Shown here: positions 57,700 through 64,000 of the stretch, piece by piece
How the letters are laid out: the number at the start of each line of letters is the position of its first letter
Position numbering within the stretch: the first letter of the stretch is position 1
Assembly (NCBI GenBank): GCA_029706075.1
Contig: JAINUG010000048.1
Coordinates: 1,240,001-1,304,000 of the forward strand
DNA from: Aldrovandia affinis
Lineage: Eukaryota; Chordata; Actinopteri; Notacanthiformes; Halosauridae
Direction: 5' to 3'
DNA length: 64,000 nucleotides
Program-made: the position numbers and the translations under genes
The notes under the pieces: model-generated
What the model saw: the letters and a program-made list of their open reading frames with translations, nothing else
The model's database searches: none
What the model was told of the DNA's origin: nothing

Positions 57700-59198
57700 T
57701 ACTGGCTGTTTTTATGCAGAACATGGGCTTGCACAAACACTACAACAGTAATGTAATTTCCATTGTTTACAAACCCTCATTGGATTATTTGGTACAAAAT
57801 ATGAATGTAAAATCTAAGATTCAATTTATTTTATTTAAAATATGTCTTTATTTCTGTGGAGCGGATAGGTAGTGTTCACCTTAAATATTGCTGCATTTCA
57901 CTTAAATCACTGCCGGGCGGTCACTTATAATTGTGTAGTTAGGCAGACTAGCTTTGTAGGTGCGTGATGATTTTCCTTTCAGACAAAAAAAAATAATTGA
58001 CCAGACATTTCAGTATGATTCCTTATCTGGATTGATTAATTTGTCTAACTGCATTTCAAGGGTTGCCATTTTTGCTGTTATTTTTTTGCTGTTTCATGTT
58101 TTGGTTTGTTTCTATTCAACAAATTGTTGACCTTGTTATGTGTTAATTATGTTATGTGCGATTACTCACTACTGTCCTGGTGTATGTCCAAATAAGGCCA
58201 ACCAGGTTTCGCTTCAAGTATATGGATATTCTTTAGTGTATTACATTTGGAACAATTCACCAAGCTTTCATAAATATTTGTGGTAATGGCCATCTGGTGC
58301 CTGCTCAAATGATTGTTTCAACCTCCAAAAGATAATGTATATAATTGCAACAAAAAAAACAATACGATGAACCTCCATCTTGTGATGTTATTCTGATAAA
58401 TACTTTATGCACACCTTGAAGACTAATGCGAAGCAATTTAATGTAACTCAATGTAATGCAGCATACTTTACTACAATGTGTCATGATATGACAGCGCTGA
58501 TGGCAGAAAGAGTTCCAGTGTTTCCAGTGTTAAGGAGTCTTCAAAATGCTATATTGTTCTCAAAAAAAAAATCAGGTTTAAATTGCTGTTCTCACCTGGC
58601 ACCACCCCCCAGGGAAAGGTGGCATCACCAGGATATATACTGGCAATGGCTGACAGCAGTCTGGCTCAGGGGTTCAGACCTTTTATGGACACATGGATGT
58701 GGGGGAGGGAGTGTGTCTGATTGCTGGCACACTTGCTCTAAGTTCATTTTCCTCTTGCAATCATTGTCTATCACATGGTTTACCCTTCATCAGTTTGCAG
58801 CTGGGGCACCACACTAAAGCCTGTATCCATAGTCAACTCAAAAACACCTGCAAGATATTAACATATACAGTACACAACTTTGGTAATGGCCAGGATTGGT
58901 GATCACTCCAACAAAAGTTACGAATGGTTCTTTCAAGGTTATTTGACTTGCCTTGGGTGTGGGGAGTGGGGGGTATTTACTGTTTTCCATCTGCACATGA
59001 CCACTGGGATGTGTTCTGGCCCCGACCACAAGAGGTTCAACAGCCGACCCCAAAGATTGACAACAAATGCAATGAAAGAAATGATTGGACACGACTGGCT
59101 CTGTTGCAGCCGGGTGTATGTGGAGGGTGGGGGTTGGGCGGCAGACACAAGCCCCTGGTCACAGACACACAGCCATCACAAAAAGTAGGCTATGCCCC
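57700..59198. other. Downstream side of rin1, no gene seen
   Basis: This should contain the rin1 3' UTR (reading leftward). No convincing poly(A) signal close to the stop was found on the minus strand; the nearest TTTATT is near 57845. Open frames at 58407-59190 lack domains. Confidence 0.45.
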
Positions 59199-62100
59199 CT
59201 ACTCCTCACAGACAGACTCCCCCAGGTCCACAGCGCCCCCTCTGGTCAGCTTGCGTGCCTTGCCGAAGTCCTGGTCGCAGCGCAGGAAAGCGAGGGTGGG
59301 GCTCCCCCCACTGTGGGTGGGCAGATCTGATGGCTGGGCCTGAGGGGGCAGGGGATGCATCTCCCCGCCCTCCCGCCAGTAGAGGCCGTACTGCTCCGGT
59401 TCAGACACCCCGAATCTGTGGACGCAGAGCTGGGCCAGGGCATCGCCGCTGTCCCCCGCCTTCCACAGCACTGTCCGCACTATGCTGCACTCACCTTCCT
59501 GGAACAGCACCCGCACAAATCTCTGCAAAACACAACCCGGGGGCGGTTTCTGCTTAACGGCAATTTAATATGAAAATATGAATACTAAAATACAGGATAC
59601 CATGTGTTATATGGGACAGTTTGCAGCTAGAGCTGTTGGCAATCTTTATCTTTATTTTATGTTTAACAGCTTTGCACACTATATCAGGTCATGTGTTTGC
59701 AGGTGTGACTCCCTGTGTTAGCATGTCTTTAATCTCTGTGCTAACAGTTGTTTCCCACACCGAAGTCGTCTAACCTGGTTGTGCTGAGAATCTCTCTGAT
59801 TCTGGGCCTCCTGGCTACGACGCCGGCTCCACTCTTTCAGGGATTGTTGGGCCTCATTGGTCAGCCCGTTGGGAGGAACTGGTTCAGGCTGACTCTGGAT
59901 CAGACACAGGCTGGCATAGACGCTTGTCAGATAGTAGCCTCCTACAAGTTGCAGATTAGTGAGTTTTACCATTCAAACCAAATCCAGTTGCTTGTCGTAA
60001 CAGTGCGGCTGAGGTTGCAAGGTGGCAAATGGTTTGTGTAACTACTGTCCCACTGTAACACCCTGTTAAATAAGTTGCACTTGCATGTCATCCAAGAATA
60101 GTTAACACTAACTCTAAAAAGTGACAAATATACCTTTTCACCTTTTCAAACAGGGTGTTTTTTAAAGGGGAAGTGGACTGTTGTTGATTGAGGTTGTGAG
60201 ATTACACCCCCATCTCTTACCCTCCCCTGTGAGCCAGGATGGCTCCAGCAGCTCCATCATGTACTCCACCTGCAGCAGGATCTGTGGGAGGTTACACTTC
60301 ACCAGGACATAGGACAGGGCAGGTAGGAACTCCTCCGTTCCAAACTCTTTTCCTGGACACGGGTGAATAGGAAGGGAAGAGGGGAAAAAATATATGAAAA
60401 AAATATTTAAAATCTTTACTGTACAAATATAAAAAAACAGATTTCATGCTGTAGATTGCAAATTATTTTTGATTCAGGGATAATTTCTGTATTTATTGCA
60501 CATTGTATGCTGGAAATTTTGCTTGGGATGTACAGTGGATTGCGGACTATTTTATGTTATGGGGGAGGTCATACCTAACAAACCTCCTGGACTTCTTTGA
60601 GGAATCTAGAAATTGTTTTGACATGAACCAGGCTTATGATATTATATATTTGGAAAAAAAAGCATTTGAGAAGGTACTACATGAGAAGCTCATTGTTAAA
60701 AAATCTGTAGGAATTACAGGAGTTATTTCAGAGTGGGTTCATAATTGGCTGCAAGGTCGAATACAGAGAGTAACAGTAGGAGGGGTCGTATCTGACCTAG
60801 GTGCTGTGGGCAGTGGAGTCCCGCAGGGATCGGTGCTAGGACCTCTGCTCTTCCTTATTTACATAAATGATCTTGATAGGGATGCCAGTAGAAAAATAGT
60901 TAGATTTGCAGATGATACAAAACTTGGGGGTTTAGCAAACAGTTTGAAATAGACTAAGGTAATCCAAGACGATTTAAACAAAATCCAGAGATGGGCAGAA
61001 ACGAGGCAGATGACATTCAATATTGCTAAATGTAAATGTATGCATGTGGGAAATAAAAATATAAGACAGGAGTATTTTATGGAAGGACAAAAATTAGAAT
61101 GTGTTCAATTTGTGAAAAAGACTTAGCAGTTGTAGTTGATCAAAGTCTATCCTCATCTAAGCAGTGTGCTGTAGAAGTGAAAAAAGTCAACAGGATATTG
61201 GGATATATAGCAAAAGGTATTGAGTATACATCAAAGGAGGTTATATTGATGGTATATAATGTCTTTGTCAAACCTCACACTTAAGAGTACTGTATGCAGT
61301 TCTGGGCACCACACTACTGTACAAAGTACAAAGAAGAGCAACTAAATTGTTATCTGGTATGAAAGACAGTTATGAGGAAAGACTTAAAATGCTTATCTAT
61401 TCAAGCTTTCCAAACGGACACTAACGGACACATTCGATTGAGGTTTAAAAAGGATGAACAAAGTGAACAACCAAAGATTTTTTCAGATGATTTCAGTTAG
61501 CAGAACAAGAGGGCACAGGTGGAAATTAGTTAAAGGCAAGTTCTGCACAGATATCAGGACGTTTTTTACACGGGGAGTTGTCAATGTCTGAAACAGCTTG
61601 CCAGGTCAGGTAGTTGAGGCAGAAACATTTGGGGTATTCAAGTCCAGGCTTGATGCAGCACTGGACATTCTTTAGAGTAGGACATGAAGAGCCTAGATGG
61701 GCTGAACAGCCTGTTCTTGTTATTATTATTCTACCTTTATTTTAGGGTTTCAACTTGTGATTTTGTCTAAAATGTTGGATTTGTAAATTAGTACATATGG
61801 GTGTCAATTATTAAATATTAGTTCCGGAGTTGGAGTTAATTCCATTTCAATTCAGTGAATTCAGGAAATTCATTGAAATTGAAAAATCCTCATTCCTAAA
61901 CTTACAGAATTTAAATGGAATTGACCCCAACCTTGATAAGTTCCTGTCACTTACCAGAAGGGGGGCCCATAGCCTTGTAGATGCACTTGCAGACCTGCAG
62001 CAGTAGCAGCACTTTGTCGATCGGGGAGTGTGTGCGCTGCATGAGCACCAGTTTCTGCCGCAGCCTCTCCAAGCCCCGGGCGTCCGGCACACCCACATGT

Positions 62101-64000
62101 ACCCCGAAGCGCTCCAGTGGCCCCTCCTGGCTGCTTTGCAGGCTGTTAGCCAGCCTCTGTGTAGATCCGTCCTGCGCATGCAGGGAGAGCAGGGCCTGGT
62201 CCAGCTGTGCCTTCAGTGGCTTCAGGATACAGCCAAACATGGCTTTCTCCAGGGCCAGATCTGCACATATGCACACACACACACACACACACACAGAAAC
62301 AATTATGGCAGGTCTAAATCCACACGCACACACACACAGTTAAAAATGTGTTGCTGTGTGTGGGTGACAGACTGAGCTGCTGTATGGGAAAAAGCCTTTG
62401 CCAATCAAGGTTACGTAGGTCTCACTAACAGAGCCAAATGTATCCAGTATGCATTGCATATGCATACCCAACTCTGTCTTCTACACTTCCTGCCTGAGCT
62501 GCTGTCAAAATTGTGCTGCCCTTAATGCGCGCGTGGGACTGTGATATCTTTTATGATAAATGATAGGGAGAAAAATGCAAATGCATCCACCGACGCAATG
62601 GAGAATAAATCACTGAGCAAATGTGGCCACTTGTGAAATCCTCTCCCTCACCAACAGCCACCCCACTCCCTGCAGTGGAGATTGCAGTGAAAACGTTTCA
62701 GGAGTGCTCATCATGTTCAAAACCATGAGCAAAAGCCTGCTTCAAGGCAGAGTGAGATGAATACATACATTATTGTTGCTTTGTGTGGCACAGCTTGATG
62801 CTTGCTTCAGAGTGACTGTACACACTATAGTAGATAAAGCAATGCACTGTACAACTGTATTTGAGCTTCAGCTTGACTCTTACGTATTGTTCATACATAC
62901 ATCATCCTTGCCAAAATTGTCCTCCTGTCTTATATACTTTATACACTTTACACAAGCCTTGAGGACAATCGTATACTATCTGTTTTGGGTGTGAGGAGTT
63001 GTGCTTACCCTCAGTGTATGAGAAGAGAGGTGTGGGTTGGGTCTACCTATGTGCAGTGGTATTGCACTCAGACAGACCTGTGTTTGTGTGTGTGTGATTG
63101 GGTGCCCTATTTCTGTGTGTGTAGGAGGGGCGCCCTGCCATACCTTTCTCGTTTTCGGGAACCAGGGTCTCGATGGGAGGCTCCAGCTCACCAGAGTCTA
63201 TCAGGAAGCACTTGGCCTGGGACAAGAAACGGCGCAGGTCCTGCAGCAGTGCCACGGCCGAGACCCGCCCCTTGGGCCCCAGCTCCTCCCACTGCTGCTG
63301 GAGGAAGTCCTGCACCAGGGCACCGAAGGCGGAGCGTCGGTCCTGGGACAGCTCCTCCACCAACTGTGCCACGCGCTTCTCAGGGGCGAAGAGGGTGACA
63401 AAGGCGGCGCTCATCCTGCGCAGGCCCGAGCCGGCCCGACGTGGCGCAGAGGGAGCGGCCCCCTGCTTCGAGGGTGGGCGCTCTGGACACTCCTCCGTCT
63501 CCTCCAAGCTGCTGAAAGAGCTGCTGCTGTCCAGCTCCGCCAGGGAAGGAGCACGCCTCCGCTCCAACACTAGCCCCACCTCCAACCCACCTTCCTCGTG
63601 GCCTAGCTCCTCCTGGTTCTTAGTAACACAGTGATGCGGTCAACTTGTGCCTGTGGTCTGTGAGTGCATTTGCACTTGCATCAGAGTGTGTTTGCATGCG
63701 CGAACATGAACGTGTTTACATGGGCACGTTTGTATATGTGCCTTACGGTGAGAGTGTGCGTGACAGCAGGAATGTGAAACATTAGTGTGTAAAAAAGTGT
63801 GTGACAATAAGAGTGTGTGACAGTCTGAATGTATAACAGTAAGTTTGTGTAACAGTAAGAGTGCGTGACAGTCTGAATGTGTAACAGTAAGTTTGTGTAA
63901 CAGCAAGAGTGTGTGACAGTAGGATGGGCCCATACTTGCTGTGGATCTTTCGGTATCAGGTCCTCTTCTTCCTCTGAGGTAGGTAAGAGAGCTGCAGTTC
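59199..64000 (-). CDS. rin1: Ras and Rab interactor 1, 3' half (partial, runs off right edge)
   Basis: Minus-strand exons are 64000-63936 (partial), 63618-63144, 62260-61955, 60352-60221, 59941-59775 and 59522-59199; junctions are GT-AG and in phase, and the last five encode 467 residues. RIN proteins bind active Ras and switch on Rab5 at early endosomes through a VPS9 exchange domain. Visible: a Ser/Glu-rich linker (LAELDSSSSFSSLEETEE), the helical bundle (VAQLVEELSQDRRSAFGALV), the VPS9 core (HSPIDKVLLLLQVCKCIYKA, then TEEFLPALSYVLVKCNLPQI), and a C-terminal Ras-association region (RFVRVLFQEGECSIVRTVLW, then QLCVHRFGV). The SH2 domain lies beyond the window. RIN1 is chosen over other RINs because b4gat1 is nearby, as in human 11q13. 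A LINE fills the 60353-61954 intron. Confidence 0.88.
60500..61735 (+). mobile_element. LINE retrotransposon fragment in a rin1 intron
   Basis: Plus-strand frame 60503-60952 encodes polymerase sequence ([20 protein letters not shown], then [20 protein letters not shown], then FADDTKLGGLANS). Further frames continue to [15 protein letters not shown] near 61620-61665, and the 3' end is a short TTATTATTATT run near 61720. Stops at about 60950 and 61125 break it. Same subfamily as 49440-51771. Confidence 0.82.
62270..62338. repeat. (CA)n microsatellite in a rin1 intron
   Basis: ACACAC runs at 62272-62294 and again at about 62325-62337, starting ten bases beyond the exon acceptor. Confidence 0.9.
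63795..63920. repeat. 48-base minisatellite in a rin1 intron
   Basis: About 2.3 copies of a unit containing GTGACAGTCTGAATGT and AACAGTAAGTTTGTGT, with a few base differences. Confidence 0.8.

Noticed and set aside
58407-59343. Overlapping ORFs just left of the rin1 stop
   Set aside because: Several are shadows of rin1's last exon or its 3' UTR, and none shows a domain or splice support.
61981-62375. Plus-strand ORFs of about 115-120 codons
   Set aside because: Antisense shadows of the GC-rich rin1 exon 62260-61955 extended through the (CA)n repeat.
63037-63634. Plus-strand ORFs of 137-178 codons
   Set aside because: Antisense to the rin1 exon 63618-63144, whose minus-strand frame has clear RIN content.

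Overview
The window looks like nuclear DNA of a ray-finned (teleost-type) fish. Genes are split by introns with vertebrate splice signals. One three-exon gene is a SIX3/6-class homeobox gene that best fits fish six7. The space between genes is filled with fish-typical mobile elements: several Tc1-like subfamilies, hAT, PIF/Harbinger, L2-type LINEs with a GGATA-loop 3' tail, tRNA-derived SINEs and hairpin MITEs. I saw no bacterial, plasmid or phage signature, no CRISPR array and no rRNA.

Layout. At the left edge (1-365, minus) lies the first coding exon of a probable C2H2 zinc-finger gene. Then come nit1 (1433-3790, minus) and pfdn2 (4419-8072, plus), head to head around a 0.6 kb shared promoter; NIT1 and PFDN2 are also neighbours in mammals. 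From 8.1 to 19.5 kb the DNA is a graveyard of nested transposons: a Harbinger element holding a second unclassified element, a gypsy fragment holding a Tc1 copy holding an L2 LINE, a LINE fragment, and a complete hAT copy with an 8-bp target duplication. A tRNA-Ser(GCT) gene (19661-19742, minus) precedes b4gat1 (20497-22258, plus).

From 22.3 to 31.5 kb there are repeats: a hAT transposase scrap, SINEs, L2 3' ends and a MITE split by a LINE. The 31.5-41.2 kb stretch is poor in recognisable repeats apart from one Tc1 pseudogene, and it ends at the TATA-containing promoter of the six7-like gene (41262-52192, plus), whose second intron is 6.5 kb of LINE, SINE, Tc1 and tandem repeats. Two further Tc1 copies and an unrecognised two-exon candidate gene follow. 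The window ends with the 3' half of rin1 (59199-64000, minus), which runs off the right edge.

How the genes relate. They belong to separate cellular jobs: metabolite repair (nit1), cytoskeletal protein folding (pfdn2), dystroglycan glycosylation (b4gat1), eye and photoreceptor transcription (six7-like), and Ras-to-Rab5 endocytic signalling (rin1). They do not form a pathway. The order b4gat1 - rin1 recalls human 11q13, with the six7-like gene lying between them here. No novel multi-gene system is evident. The most informative new-looking material is the layered transposon insertions, the covarying LINE 3' stem-loop, the dual-start nit1 exon, the GC-AG intron of pfdn2 and two candidate genes I cannot name.
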